From: UBA1447 sp964612185
Lineage (GTDB): Bacteria > Bacillota > Clostridia > Oscillospirales > Acutalibacteraceae
Reading direction: 5' to 3'
Length of the DNA: 48,124 bases
Assembly: GCA_964612185.1 (NCBI GenBank)
Contig: CAZTCR010000024.1
Location: forward strand, 1-48,124
The notes under the pieces: generated by a model
Database searches by the model: none
What the model saw: only the letters and a program-made list of their open reading frames with translations
Told to the model about the DNA's origin: nothing
Shown: in pieces, positions 17,852-26,009 of the stretch
Layout: the number at the start of each line of letters is the position of its first letter
How positions within the stretch are numbered: position 1 is the stretch's first letter
Position numbers and translations under genes: made by a program

Positions 17852-19204
17852 TCAGAGAAGGATCGCGCTTGCAATGGCAAAGTAAACCGCCAGGGTGCTC
17901 GCGTCAATGAGGGTGGTGAGCATGGTGTTGGAAATGAGCGACGGTTTGAGCCCGGCGCGTTTGGCGAGCATGGGCAGTGTACTGCCGAAAATTTTCGCAA
18001 TCAGCACCGCGAGAACGAGGGACGCGCTAACTGCAAAAGAGAGCGGCAAAGCGGCTTTGCTGATGAAGTACATCCGCGCGAAGTTGACGCCGGCGAGCGC
18101 CGTGCCGCACATCAGCGCGAGCGTGACTTCTTTGAGCACCACACGCAGATAGTCTTTGCTTTTAATTTCGCCGAGTGTCAGCCCCCTGATGATGGTGGCG
18201 GATGCCTGCAGCCCGGCGTTGCCGCCGCTGCCCGTTAGTAGCGGAATCGCGGCAATCAAGGCGAAAAACGCTGTGAGCAGCCCTTCGTAATGCGCCACAA
18301 TCAGCCCGGTAAAGGTGGCGGCGACCATTAAAATCAGCAGCCAGGGGATACGGTTCTTAAAAAGGCTGAACAGGCCGGTTTGCATGTATTTGTCTGCCGA
18401 CGGGCGCAGGGATGCCATCTTTTCAATATCCTTGGTGTTTTCTTCCACCAAAACATCGATGATATCGTCAATGGTGATGATGCCGGTGAGCTTTTTGTCC
18501 TCATCCACCACCGGCAGGCAGCACAGGTCATATTTGCGCGCGAGGTCGATGACCTTTTTTTGGTCGTCGCCGGTTTGAACAAACCGGAGTTTATCTCCGT
18601 CGTCCATGAGGTCACGCACAAGCGCTTTTTCATCGCTGAGAATCAGGCGGCTCAGCGGTACCGCGCCGATGAGCCGGCGGGCATAATCCACACAATAGCA
18701 GGCATAAACCGTTTCCTTATCCGCACCGGTTTTGCGGATAAACGCCAGGGCTTCACCGACGGTCATGGAGTCGCCCAGTTCAACAAATTCCGCTGTCATC
18801 AGGCTGCCGGCGGAAAAACGCGGGTATTGCAGGTATTGATTGATAAGCTGGCGTTCTTCCGGCTCCATGCGGGCAAGCACGCGCTTGACAACATCATCGG
18901 GCGCGCTTTGCAGAAAATCCGCGGTGTCGTCCATAAAAAGGTCTTCGATCAAGGCTTCCAGCTCGCTGTCCGTCATTTTGCGGACAAGGCGTTCCTGCGT
19001 TTCCGGTTCAAAATACGAAAAAACGCCCGCGGCCGTATCCTTAGACAGAATACGGAATACCATCGGCAGATCTTCATCCCCCAGGATGCTGATGAGCTGC
19101 GCGGTATCCACGGCGTTCAATTCTGTAAGCTTTTTGCGCAAGGCGGAAAATTTGCCGCTTGCGCGCATGGTATCCACCATTTCGAGGAGTCTGCTTTCCT
19201 CCAT
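17852..19204 (-). CDS. mgtE: Magnesium transporter MgtE
   Basis: A 450-aa Mg2+ channel/transporter in the cytoplasmic membrane. Residues 1-130 are the N-terminal helical domain (MgtE_N) and 135-255 two CBS domains (SLMTAEFVELGDSMTVGEAL; DLCCLPVVDEDKKLTGIITIDDIIDVLVEE). A linker helix follows, then five transmembrane segments from about 283 with the pore signature PLLTGSGGNAGLQ (about 321-333) and GVNFARMYF. The CBS and N domains sense cytosolic Mg2+ in characterised members. The frame can be opened at 19273, but the MEESRLLEMV start at 19204 fits the family and has AAAGAGG upstream. It is preceded by an unusually long 5' leader. Confidence 0.95.
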   Translation of the reverse strand: MEESRLLEMVDTMRASGKFSALRKKLTELNAVDTAQLISILGDEDLPMVFRILSKDTAAGVFSYFEPETQERLVRKMTDSELEALIEDLFMDDTADFLQSAPDDVVKRVLARMEPEERQLINQYLQYPRFSAGSLMTAEFVELGDSMTVGEALAFIRKTGADKETVYACYCVDYARRLIGAVPLSRLILSDEKALVRDLMDDGDKLRFVQTGDDQKKVIDLARKYDLCCLPVVDEDKKLTGIITIDDIIDVLVEENTKDIEKMASLRPSADKYMQTGLFSLFKNRIPWLLILMVAATFTGLIVAHYEGLLTAFFALIAAIPLLTGSGGNAGLQASATIIRGLTLGEIKSKDYLRVVLKEVTLALMCGTALAGVNFARMYFISKAALPLSFAVSASLVLAVLIAKIFGSTLPMLAKRAGLKPSLISNTMLTTLIDASTLAVYFAIASAILL

Positions 19205-19433
19205 GTTCGGCCTCTTTCCCCACGGCGGGGCAAAGAGCAACGGAGGATTCAGCGCAAGAGAAGGGGCGGCCAATGCCCCCTAACGCTTGCCGGAATGCCC
19301 GTGCCTGTTTAACAGCCCATGGCGCCGCGGTATTAAAATGTTTCTACTTCGGGGTTCTGGCTTGCCGGAGCTGTCCAAACAGTTTCACCAACTTTCAACA
19401 AACGAAATGGATTTTTTAGCCCTATTCAGCTAA
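19205..19433 (-). promoter_or_regulatory. Long structured 5' leader of mgtE, class unknown
   Basis: Transcription from the promoter at 19441-19469 gives about 230 bases before the mgtE start codon, with several GC-rich hairpin-forming segments (for example CCCCGCCGTGGGG just before the ribosome site, and GGGGGC...GCCGCCCC). This length suggests cis-regulation, and mgtE genes often carry Mg2+-sensing M-box riboswitches. The conserved M-box cores are not visible here, so I assign no riboswitch class. Confidence 0.45.
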
Positions 19434-19440
19434 CAACGGT

Positions 19441-19469
19441 ATATTACACCAATTGCCATGAAAAGTCAA
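19441..19469 (-). promoter_or_regulatory. Promoter of mgtE
   Basis: Minus strand TTGACT (19464-19469), a 17-base spacer and TAATAT (19441-19446). It lies about 240 bases from the mgtE start and fixes the length of the leader. Confidence 0.7.
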
Positions 19470-19617
19470 GGTATATTATAAAAAACAGCGCAATAAGGGA
19501 ATGTTTGCGATAAACGGTCAAAAACAAGCGTAATCAGTGGTATTTGATTGTAAACGGGCTAAATCGACGGGGATATTGCCTGCGGCTTGCAAATGTATGC
19601 CGGATTTGTCCGCCGGT

Positions 19618-19654
19618 TATCGCTTTTTTGATAACAATCCGGCGGGTTTCCGCT
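19618..19654 (+). other. Hairpin upstream of the terminase genes
   Basis: An inverted repeat of CCGCCGG plus TTATC against GATAA plus CCGGCGG with a T-rich loop (GCTTTTTT). It lies about 40 bases before the small terminase gene, in a 250-base stretch (19434-19688) with no other gene. I see no clear promoter for the phage module here. Confidence 0.4.
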
Positions 19655-19688
19655 ACGGATATGAGACTTGAGGAAAGGATAAGGAACA

Positions 19689-20189
19689 ATGTACAAAGAA
19701 AAGGCGCTGACGGGCAGGGAAAAACTGTTTTGCTTTTATTACGGCGAAGGCAGGGATGGCAGAAACGCGGCGGCAAAGGCCGGTTATACCGTTTTTCCCG
19801 AGCGGGCAGCGGCAAAGCTGCTGCTGAGAAAAGACATCAGACAAGCCATCGCCCAAACGGCTCAGGCCGGTACGGTCAACTTAGACGAGGTAAGCGCCGG
19901 CTACAGGCGGCTTGCCTTCGGTTCTGTTGCGGACGCGCTGCGGCTGCTGTTCACGGAGGATTCACCGGGCACCAAAATTTTGGAGCAGCTGGACATGCTC
20001 AATGTATCCGATATTAAAAGACCCAAGGGCGGCGGGCTGGAAATTAAATTTTTCGACCGGCTCAAGGCGCTGGAGCGCTTGAAGGAACTGTGCGATGCGG
20101 GTGCGGCGCGCAATAACACCGTTCCGTTTTATGAGGCGCTGGAGAGAGGGTCACAGGCGTTGGCAATCGTTAACGGAGAAGCTCAATGA
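19689..20189 (+). CDS. Phage terminase small subunit
   Basis: A 166-aa DNA-recognition subunit of a phage packaging motor. The N-terminus (ALTGREKLFCFYYGEGRDGRNAAAKAGYTV) is the typical helix-turn-helix of Terminase_2/PBSX XtmA-like proteins: 'Lys-Phe-Cys-x-Tyr-Tyr' followed by 'AAxxAGY'. The middle part VNLDEVSAGYRRLAFGSVADALRLL fits the family too. It overlaps the large subunit gene by four bases (ATGA), indicating translational coupling. AAGGATAAGG precedes the start. It opens a head-gene module placed against mgtE with no integrase or repressor on this side. Confidence 0.9.
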   Translation: MYKEKALTGREKLFCFYYGEGRDGRNAAAKAGYTVFPERAAAKLLLRKDIRQAIAQTAQAGTVNLDEVSAGYRRLAFGSVADALRLLFTEDSPGTKILEQLDMLNVSDIKRPKGGGLEIKFFDRLKALERLKELCDAGAARNNTVPFYEALERGSQALAIVNGEAQ

Positions 20190-21442
20190 GCGTTTGCTTT
20201 AAAACTTTCTCCGCCAAACAGATGGCGGTTCTGACCTGGTGGTGTGCCGGCAGCCCGACTAACCGAAAGGACGCAATCATTTGTGACGGCGCGGTGCGTT
20301 CGGGGAAAACGGTGTGTATGTCCATCTCTTTTATCGCATGGGCGTTTTACGCGTTTGAGGACACTTCATTTGCCTTGTGCGGTAAAACCATCGCGTCTCT
20401 GCGGCGCAATGTGCTCATACCGCTGCTGCCGGTGCTGCGGACAATCGGGTTTGAATGTGCCGAAAAGCTGTCGCAGAACTTGCTTAAAATCAGCCGGGAC
20501 GGGCGGACGAACCGTTTTTATCTTTTTGGCGGCAAAGATGAAGGCTCCGCTTCATTAATTCAGGGCATGACTTTGGGCGGTGTGCTGCTCGATGAAGTTG
20601 CGCTCATGCCGCGTTCCTTTGTGGAGCAGGCGCTCGCAAGATGTTCTTTGGACGGCTCCAAACTATGGTTCAACTGCAACCCGGAAAATCCGATGCACTG
20701 GTTCCATGAGGAATGGATCAAAAAGGCGGATGAGAAAAACTGCCTGTACCTGCACTTTACCATGGACGATAACCCCGCGCTTTCCGGCAAAATTGTCGCG
20801 CGCTACAAAAGTCTGTACAGCGGCGCTTTTTATGAGCGGTTTGTGGAAGGTAAATGGGTGGCTGCGCAGGGGAGCGTTTACCCGATGTTCAGCGCGCTCT
20901 CGCATGTGCGCGAGCCGCCTGCGCAGCGAGCCGGCGCGCATTATATCTCCTGCGATTACGGGACGGTGAATCCGTCTTCCTTCGGGCTGTGGGGGCTTTT
21001 TGGGGAACAGTGGTTCAGAATTGCCGAATATTATGATGACAGCCGGTTGACCGGCGAACAGCGCACGGACGAGGAGTATTACGCGGCGCTGGAAGAACTG
21101 GCGGGGGATTTGCCTGTGGAAGCGGTGATTGTGGACCCTTCCGCCGCGAGTTTTATGGCGTGCATCCGCCGGCACGGCAAATTCAAAGCCATCCCCGCCC
21201 GGAACGAGGTGCTCGACGGCATCCGGCGGGTGGCCGGCGCGCTCAAGGAGCGCAGCATCATCATTTGCCCGAATTGCAGGGACACGATACGGGAATTCGG
21301 GCTGTACCGCTGGGACGACAAAGCCGCCAAAGACGCGCCGCGCAAGGAGCATGACCATGCGATGGACGATATCCGGTATTTTGTTTCGACGGTGATGAGC
21401 ACCCCGGAAAACGAATTCTTTGCGGTTGCGGTGGAAAGGTAG
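20186..21442 (+). CDS. Phage terminase large subunit (PBSX family)
   Basis: A 418-aa packaging ATPase and nuclease. Walker A is GAVRSGKT (35-42), Walker B is GGVLLDEVAL at about 130, and FNCNPENPMHWFHEEWI is characteristic of the PBSX/Terminase_3 group. The C-terminal RNase H-like nuclease region carries its acidic residues in YISCDYGTVNPSSFGLW, VIVDPSAASF and HAMDDIRYFVS. All catalytic motifs are intact, so the protein should be able to package DNA. It is coupled to the small subunit. A repeat-filled gap follows. Confidence 0.95.
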   Translation: MSVCFKTFSAKQMAVLTWWCAGSPTNRKDAIICDGAVRSGKTVCMSISFIAWAFYAFEDTSFALCGKTIASLRRNVLIPLLPVLRTIGFECAEKLSQNLLKISRDGRTNRFYLFGGKDEGSASLIQGMTLGGVLLDEVALMPRSFVEQALARCSLDGSKLWFNCNPENPMHWFHEEWIKKADEKNCLYLHFTMDDNPALSGKIVARYKSLYSGAFYERFVEGKWVAAQGSVYPMFSALSHVREPPAQRAGAHYISCDYGTVNPSSFGLWGLFGEQWFRIAEYYDDSRLTGEQRTDEEYYAALEELAGDLPVEAVIVDPSAASFMACIRRHGKFKAIPARNEVLDGIRRVAGALKERSIIICPNCRDTIREFGLYRWDDKAAKDAPRKEHDHAMDDIRYFVSTVMSTPENEFFAVAVER

Positions 21443-21868
21443 GGAACGACCCCTGTGTCGTTCCGTTCTACCTCTCCGTTAGGCAAAAGCCTGCCACCTC
21501 TCCTTACCAAGGCGAGGCGAGGTCGTAATACTTGGCTCCCCTATGATAGGTTATTCCCCTGTCAGGGGAAATGTCACAGAGTGATAAAAGGGTGGCCTGT
21601 TTTCGGAGAAAAAGCTGGCGCCGAATGGCGACTGAGAGGTAGAGCAAAAGATTAAAAACTCTATGTAAAGCTAATATGCTTTACAGATTAAAGATTCAAG
21701 CAAAATCAAGGGGCTTACGCATACAAAGATATATGAACAAAAATCGACCTCTCCGTCAGGCTACGCCTGCCACCTCTCCTTATGAAGGCGAGGCAAGTAT
21801 GGATTTCCTATTCTTGGCTCCCCTTTGAAAGGGGAGCTGGCACCGAAGGTGTCTGAGAGGTAGAAAAA
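21443..21868. repeat. Two palindromic intergenic repeat units between terminase and portal
   Basis: Two related non-coding units (about 21468-21642 and 21747-21863). Each begins with ACCTCTCCGT and ends with CTGAGAGGTAG, and each contains internal short palindromes: AGGC..GCCT, CACCTCTCCTTA with AAGGCGAGG, GGCTCCCCT with AGGGGAGC-like arms, and CACCGAAGGTG. The ends form terminal inverted repeats (ACCTCTC / GAGAGGT), as in MITE-like elements. They are preceded by another palindrome, GGAACGAC/GTCGTTCC (21442-21465), also found at 25946-25968. No coding frame is present. Confidence 0.75.
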
Positions 21869-21881
21869 AAGGAGTCACCCC

Positions 21882-23015
21882 ATGCGACTATTCAAAAACC
21901 GTCAGCCCGCGAAAACCGCCGTGGCCGTGCCGCAAACATGCACACCTGCCAATCCGTTCGGGATGCTGGACAATTATGTGCCGCTTGCCGCCCCGCAGAC
22001 GCATCTTTATGACGCCCTGCGCGAGGCGGTGCCGGTGATAGATGCCGCCATCTTCAAGCTTGTGCGGCTCACAGGCGGGTTCGCGGTGAAGTGCGGGGAC
22101 ACGAAAGCGCAGGCGGCGCTGGACAGCTTTTTGCACAGTGTGCCGGTTGGCGGCAATCAGCAGGGCATCGACGCGTTTATCGCGGTCTATTTTGAACAGC
22201 TGCTGACGAGCGGCACAGCCGTGGGTGAAATTGTCACCGACGGGTATGGACGGATAGCCGCGTTGTACAACGCGCCGCTCAAAGACATTGAACTGCGGCG
22301 GGCGGAAAACGGGTTGGAGGTTGAACTGTGCGTGCGCAGCGGTATCGAGGTCGTGCCGGTGAAATATCCGGAGCTGGTGATGCTGTCCGTACTCAACCCG
22401 GAACCGGGGCAGCTCACGGGTAATTCCCTGCTCAAAGGGCTGCCGTTCGTCAGTTCCGTTTTGATGAAGATTTTCGGGACTATCGGTACCAACTGGGAGC
22501 GGGTGGGCAATGTGCGCTTTGCCGTGACCTACAAACCGCAGAATGACGCGATGGACCGGGCCTATGCCAAAGACCGCGCACTGCAGGTGGCAAAGGAGTG
22601 GGGCGAGACGATGCGGGCAGGCGGGGGTGTGAAGGATTTTGTTGCCGTGGGCGATGTGCAAATTAAGGTTATCGGCGCGGACAACCAGATTTTGGACAGC
22701 GAAGTGCCCGTGCGCCAGATGCTTGAACAGATTGTTGCCAAAACAGGGCTGCCGCCGTTTATGCTCGGGCTTTCCTGGAGCGCGACGGAGCGGATGTCCT
22801 CCCAACAGGCGGACGCGCTGACGAGTGAACTTGAAGCGTACCGGCGCATCCTGACCCCGGTTATTTTGCGGATCAGCGGCGTCTTTTTACGGCTCAGCGG
22901 ATTTTCGGCGGAGGCGCAGGTGCTGTGGGATGACATCACCCTGCAGGACCAAGTCGAACTGAGCAGGGCAAGGCTGTATGACGCGCAGGCGGGGAAGTTG
23001 GAAGACGGAAGTTAG
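21882..23015 (+). CDS. Phage portal protein
   Basis: A 377-aa portal, the dodecameric ring at the capsid vertex through which DNA is packaged. Supporting segments are VIDAAIFKLVRLTGGFAV near the N-terminus, GTAVGEIVTDGYGRIAALYNAPLKDIELRR, KYPELVMLSVLNPEPGQLTGNSLLKGLPFV and TGLPPFMLGLSWSATERMSSQQADALTSELEAYRRILTPVI near the end, in the order usual for small portal proteins. AAAGGAG precedes ATG 21882. Its last codons (KLEDGS) and stop lie inside a heptamer tandem repeat, so the C-terminal tail may have been altered by repeat expansion. Confidence 0.88.
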   Translation: MRLFKNRQPAKTAVAVPQTCTPANPFGMLDNYVPLAAPQTHLYDALREAVPVIDAAIFKLVRLTGGFAVKCGDTKAQAALDSFLHSVPVGGNQQGIDAFIAVYFEQLLTSGTAVGEIVTDGYGRIAALYNAPLKDIELRRAENGLEVELCVRSGIEVVPVKYPELVMLSVLNPEPGQLTGNSLLKGLPFVSSVLMKIFGTIGTNWERVGNVRFAVTYKPQNDAMDRAYAKDRALQVAKEWGETMRAGGGVKDFVAVGDVQIKVIGADNQILDSEVPVRQMLEQIVAKTGLPPFMLGLSWSATERMSSQQADALTSELEAYRRILTPVILRISGVFLRLSGFSAEAQVLWDDITLQDQVELSRARLYDAQAGKLEDGS

Positions 23016-23111
23016 AAGACGGAAGTTAGAAGACGGAAGTTAGAAGACGGAAGATGGAAGACGGAAGTTAGAAGACGGAAGATGGAAGTTGAAAGATGGA
23101 AGTAAGAAGGG
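22993..23111 (+). repeat. Heptamer satellite (GGAAGNN)n across the portal stop codon
   Basis: Seventeen consecutive 7-base units with consensus GGAAG(T/A)(T/C), mostly alternating GGAAGTT and AGAAGAC. The first three units encode the last portal residues and its stop. The final unit, AGAAGGG, is placed exactly as the ribosome site of the prohead protease gene. Every unit resembles a Shine-Dalgarno core. Confidence 0.9.
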
Positions 23112-23117
23112 ATAAGC

Positions 23118-24092
23118 ATGAACAAGGATTTTTGTACGGAAATCACCCCGGAAACCCCGGACAGCGCCGACATGGAATTGATCAACCGGTATACGCGCAA
23201 AGCGCTCGAGCCGCAGGATGTTTACACCTTCCGCCTGCTGCTATGCGATAACGAGGTAGACAGGGACTTTGAACGGTTCGACACCGCGGCGCTTCAAACG
23301 CTGGCGGAGCTGTTCGTGGGCAAAACCGGGCTGTTTAACCACAGCATGAACGCCAGGGACCAGACTTCCCGGCTTTACGCGGCTGAGGTTGTTACAGACG
23401 GCGGCAGGATGACAAGCACCGGCGAGCCTTATACCTTTATTCGCGCAAAAGCGTATATGCCGAAAACGGCGAAGAACGCCGATTTGATTGCGGAGATTGA
23501 CGCGGGTATCAAAAAGGAGGCAAGTATCGGCTGTTCGGTCAGGCGCCTGACCTGTTCCGTGTGCGGGGCGGACAGAAAAACAGAAAACTGCGGGCATCAC
23601 AAAGGTAAAAGCTGCGGCGGGCAGATTTGCCATACGGTTTTGAGCGAACCGGCTGACGCGTATGAATGGTCGTTTGTGGCGGTGCCCGCGCAGGTAAACG
23701 CGGGAATCATGAAGACATATAAAACAAAGAAGGAGATGAAAACAATGGAAAATATCTTGAAAGCATTGCGGGAAACGGGGGATGAAATCACCCTGGGCAG
23801 GCAGGAAAAGGAGAATTTACTCACGCACATCGAAGGGTTGGAAAAGCAGGCGGCGCAGGGTAAGGCCTACCGGGAGGAACTGACCATGGAAGTGATTCGC
23901 ATGGGGCTTATCACTCTGCCGCAAATCGGCGGGGAAAGCCTGACCGGTATCTGCGAACGGCTGACGGTCGGGGAACTGCGGGAATTGAAAAAAGCCTTTG
24001 CGGACAGCGGCGAAAAAATAGTGCCGATGAAACCGCAGCTCAAGCCGGAGCCGCGTACGGAGCCGGTCAACAACAGCGAATTTATCGTATGA
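23118..24092 (+). CDS. Prohead protease with C-terminal scaffold-like region
   Basis: A 324-aa head maturation protease of the HK97/U35-like type. The catalytic pair is seen as His75 in GLFNHSMNAR and Ser136 in KKEASIGCSV, followed by EWSFVAVPAQVNAG, which fits the family's end-of-domain motif. Between them is a Cys/His-rich insertion, C146-x2-C149...C158-x-H-H...C166...C171-H, that could bind zinc. Residues about 205-290 are helical and charged, as in a fused scaffolding segment, and 300-324 a Lys/Pro-rich tail. Internal translation from MENILKALRE could yield a separate scaffold. It normally cleaves the capsid N-terminus and scaffold during assembly. Confidence 0.8.
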   Translation: MNKDFCTEITPETPDSADMELINRYTRKALEPQDVYTFRLLLCDNEVDRDFERFDTAALQTLAELFVGKTGLFNHSMNARDQTSRLYAAEVVTDGGRMTSTGEPYTFIRAKAYMPKTAKNADLIAEIDAGIKKEASIGCSVRRLTCSVCGADRKTENCGHHKGKSCGGQICHTVLSEPADAYEWSFVAVPAQVNAGIMKTYKTKKEMKTMENILKALRETGDEITLGRQEKENLLTHIEGLEKQAAQGKAYREELTMEVIRMGLITLPQIGGESLTGICERLTVGELRELKKAFADSGEKIVPMKPQLKPEPRTEPVNNSEFIV

Positions 24093-24133
24093 AAAAAAGT
24101 TTTCATAAATAATAAAGAAGGAGCAAATAAGAA

Positions 24134-24481
24134 ATGTCAGTAGCATTTAACGGGTTCAACGAGAGCATAGCGACCTTTATAGCCGCAAGCGGGTTAACGG
24201 CGGGAGCGCCCGTCAAAATCAGCGCCAACGACACAACGGCACTCTGCGCGGCAGGTGACAGTTTTTGCGGCGTGGCAAACACGGTGGGCGGGGGCTATGC
24301 GAGCGTGCAGATGGGCGGCTTCGCAACCCTTGGTTACACGGGGACAACGGCGCCGGCGGTCGGATACAACCTGCTCGCGGGCGACGGCAGCGGCGGGGTA
24401 AAGGTAGTCACGGAAGGCGGCAGAAACATGCTGGTTATCCGGGTGGATACGGCGGGGAAGACAGTTGGAGTGATGCTGTAG
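24134..24481 (+). CDS. Capsid decoration-like protein
   Basis: A 115-aa Gly/Ala/Thr-rich beta protein between the prohead protease and major capsid genes, the usual place for head decoration/stabilising proteins. The sequence (SVAFNGFNESIATFIAASGLTAGAPVKISANDTTALCAAGDSFCGVA...GGRNMLVIRVDTAGKTVGVML) resembles small DUF2190-type capsid cement proteins in pattern. The family call is inferred mostly from size, composition and position. AAGGAG lies before ATG 24134. Confidence 0.7.
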   Translation: MSVAFNGFNESIATFIAASGLTAGAPVKISANDTTALCAAGDSFCGVANTVGGGYASVQMGGFATLGYTGTTAPAVGYNLLAGDGSGGVKVVTEGGRNMLVIRVDTAGKTVGVML

Positions 24482-24489
24482 GATACGCG

Positions 24490-24650
24490 ACCTCTCCGGC
24501 TGCTTCGCAGCCACCTCTCCTTACCAAGGCGAGGCAAGAAGGATTTTTGTTCTTGGCTCCCCTATGATAGGGGAGCTGTCACGAAGTGACTGAGGATTTA
24601 ATCACCCGTCACACTGCGTGTGCCACCCTCCTTGAAAAGGAGGGCTATTA
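24490..24650. repeat. Palindromic repeat unit between decoration and capsid genes
   Basis: Shares ACCTCTCCGG, CACCTCTCCTTACCAAGGCGAGGCAAG, GGCTCCCCTATGATAGGGGAGC and CACGAAGTGACTGAGGATTTAATCACCCG-type segments with the units at 21.5 kb and 25.8 kb, and ends with CACCCTCCTTGAAAAGGAGGG. A frame open through it to 24620 is an accidental extension of the capsid gene. Confidence 0.75.
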
Positions 24651-24709
24651 ATGACGCGGACGACCAAAGGTCGTCATACAACATAATGAACACGAAAGAA
24701 GGAAAACAC

Positions 24710-25717
24710 ATGTCAAATTTCGATACCATCAAGCTCGAAAAAGGCTTGTACACACAGAACAAATCATTCACCGGCGCGCTGGAGGCACTGGACCCCTCGG
24801 CGGAATACAAGGGTACGGCGCTCGACGGGCTGGACGCTTATCAGCGGCAGCTTAAACGCTTCGGCATCAAGGTCAGCGGAGCGGGCAGCGATGTGGTGGA
24901 AAAGTTTTTTAAAACCTCGGATTCCGCCACGCTGTTCCCCGAATATGTGTCCCGCGCGGTGCGGCAAGGGATGGAGGAAGCGAATGTATTGCCCCGTATC
25001 ATCGCGGCGACTACTGTGATTGACGGCTTGGATTACCGCTCCATCACCTCCATGCCGACGGACGATGAAAAGGAACTAAAAACCGTCGGGGAGGGCGCGT
25101 ATATTCCGGAAACGGTCGTCCGCACGCAGGAAAACCTCGTCTCACTGCGCAAGCGCGGGCGCATGCTGGTCGCCTCGTATGAAGCGATTCGCTTCCAGCG
25201 GTTGGACCTGTTCACGGTGACGCTCAAACAAATCGGCGCGTACATCGCGCGCGCCCAACTGAAGGATGCCGTGAATGTGCTGGTGAGCGGGGACGGCAAT
25301 GACAACGCCGCGGCGGGTACCAATGTTGCGGCTGCCGGCACGCTGACCTACAGCGATTTGGTCACTTTTTGGAATCTGTTTGACCCGTATGAGTTAAATG
25401 CCATTATCGCCGCGCCGGATGTGATGGTGAAACTGCTCAACATCGCCGAATTCAAGGACGCGGCGGCCGGTTTCAATTTCCAGCGTACAGGCAAGCAGAT
25501 AACCCCCATCGGCGCGGATTTGATGAAATCGTCTGCCGTTGCATCCGGTAAACTGATCGGGCTCGACAAAACCTGCGCGCTCGAAATGGTCAAGGCGGGG
25601 GAAGTGATGACGGAGTATGACAAGCTCATTGACCGCCAGCTTGAACGGGCGGCGATTACCTCCATCGCGGGGTTCGCGAAAATATTCAAGGATGTGGCGA
25701 GGGTGCTGGCGGTGTAG
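24710..25717 (+). CDS. Phage major capsid protein
   Basis: A 335-aa HK97-fold-like major head protein. Supporting features are the N-terminal arm (TLFPEYVSRAVRQGMEEANVLPRIIAATTVIDGLDYRSI), the E-loop-like segment with GAYIPETVVRTQENLVSLRKRGRMLVASYEAIRF, and the A-domain pattern AIIAAPDVMVKLLNIAEF...GKLIGLDKTCALEMVKAGEVMTEYDKLIDRQLERAAI. Members of this group sit directly after protease and decoration genes, as here. The true start is ATG 24710, preceded by AGAAGGAAA; the upstream in-frame region is repeat DNA. The frame is intact, so capsids could form if it is expressed. Confidence 0.85.
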   Translation: MSNFDTIKLEKGLYTQNKSFTGALEALDPSAEYKGTALDGLDAYQRQLKRFGIKVSGAGSDVVEKFFKTSDSATLFPEYVSRAVRQGMEEANVLPRIIAATTVIDGLDYRSITSMPTDDEKELKTVGEGAYIPETVVRTQENLVSLRKRGRMLVASYEAIRFQRLDLFTVTLKQIGAYIARAQLKDAVNVLVSGDGNDNAAAGTNVAAAGTLTYSDLVTFWNLFDPYELNAIIAAPDVMVKLLNIAEFKDAAAGFNFQRTGKQITPIGADLMKSSAVASGKLIGLDKTCALEMVKAGEVMTEYDKLIDRQLERAAITSIAGFAKIFKDVARVLAV

Positions 25718-25731
25718 GTTGAATAAATTCA

Positions 25732-25972
25732 ACCAATGAATGATGAATAATGAATAATGAATGATGAATAATTATGGGCGGGACACCCGCACCCGGTTGT
25801 AGGGGACGCGTTTTGCGTCCCGAAAAAGCCCTCTTTTCCAAAGAGGGTGGCGAACGATAGTTCGACGGGTGATTAAATCCTCAGTCACCTATCGGTGACA
25901 GCTCCTTTGAAAAAGGAGCCTTCATTGGGCGCTTGCGCTCCCTTGGAACGACACAGGGGTCGTTCCCTACCT
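25732..25972. repeat. AT-rich heptamer array and palindromic repeat after the capsid gene
   Basis: From about 25734 to 25775 a 7-base periodicity is seen (AATGAAT / GATGAAT / AATAATG variants). From 25798 a palindromic mosaic follows: GGGACGCG...CGCGTCCC-like arms, CCCTCTTTT/AAAGAGGG, CCTCAGTCACC TATC GGTGAC, GCTCCTTTGAAAAAGGAGC and GGAACGACACAGGGGTCGTTCC. These blocks recur in the other gaps of the phage module. Confidence 0.7.
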
Positions 25973-26009
25973 TCCGATGACCGCTAATTTTGACTGAAAG
26001 GAAAAATTA

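Noticed and set aside
19205..19433. M-box Mg2+ riboswitch in front of mgtE
   Set aside because: The position is right but conserved M-box core segments are not present. Some short stretches (GGTGAAACTG, AAGCCAGAA) recall cobalamin riboswitches, but the B12 box order and spacing do not fit, so no class was assigned.
24620..24709. N-terminal extension of the major capsid protein
   Set aside because: The extra 30 codons come from repeat DNA and lack a ribosome site; ATG 24710 has AGAAGGAAA at proper spacing.
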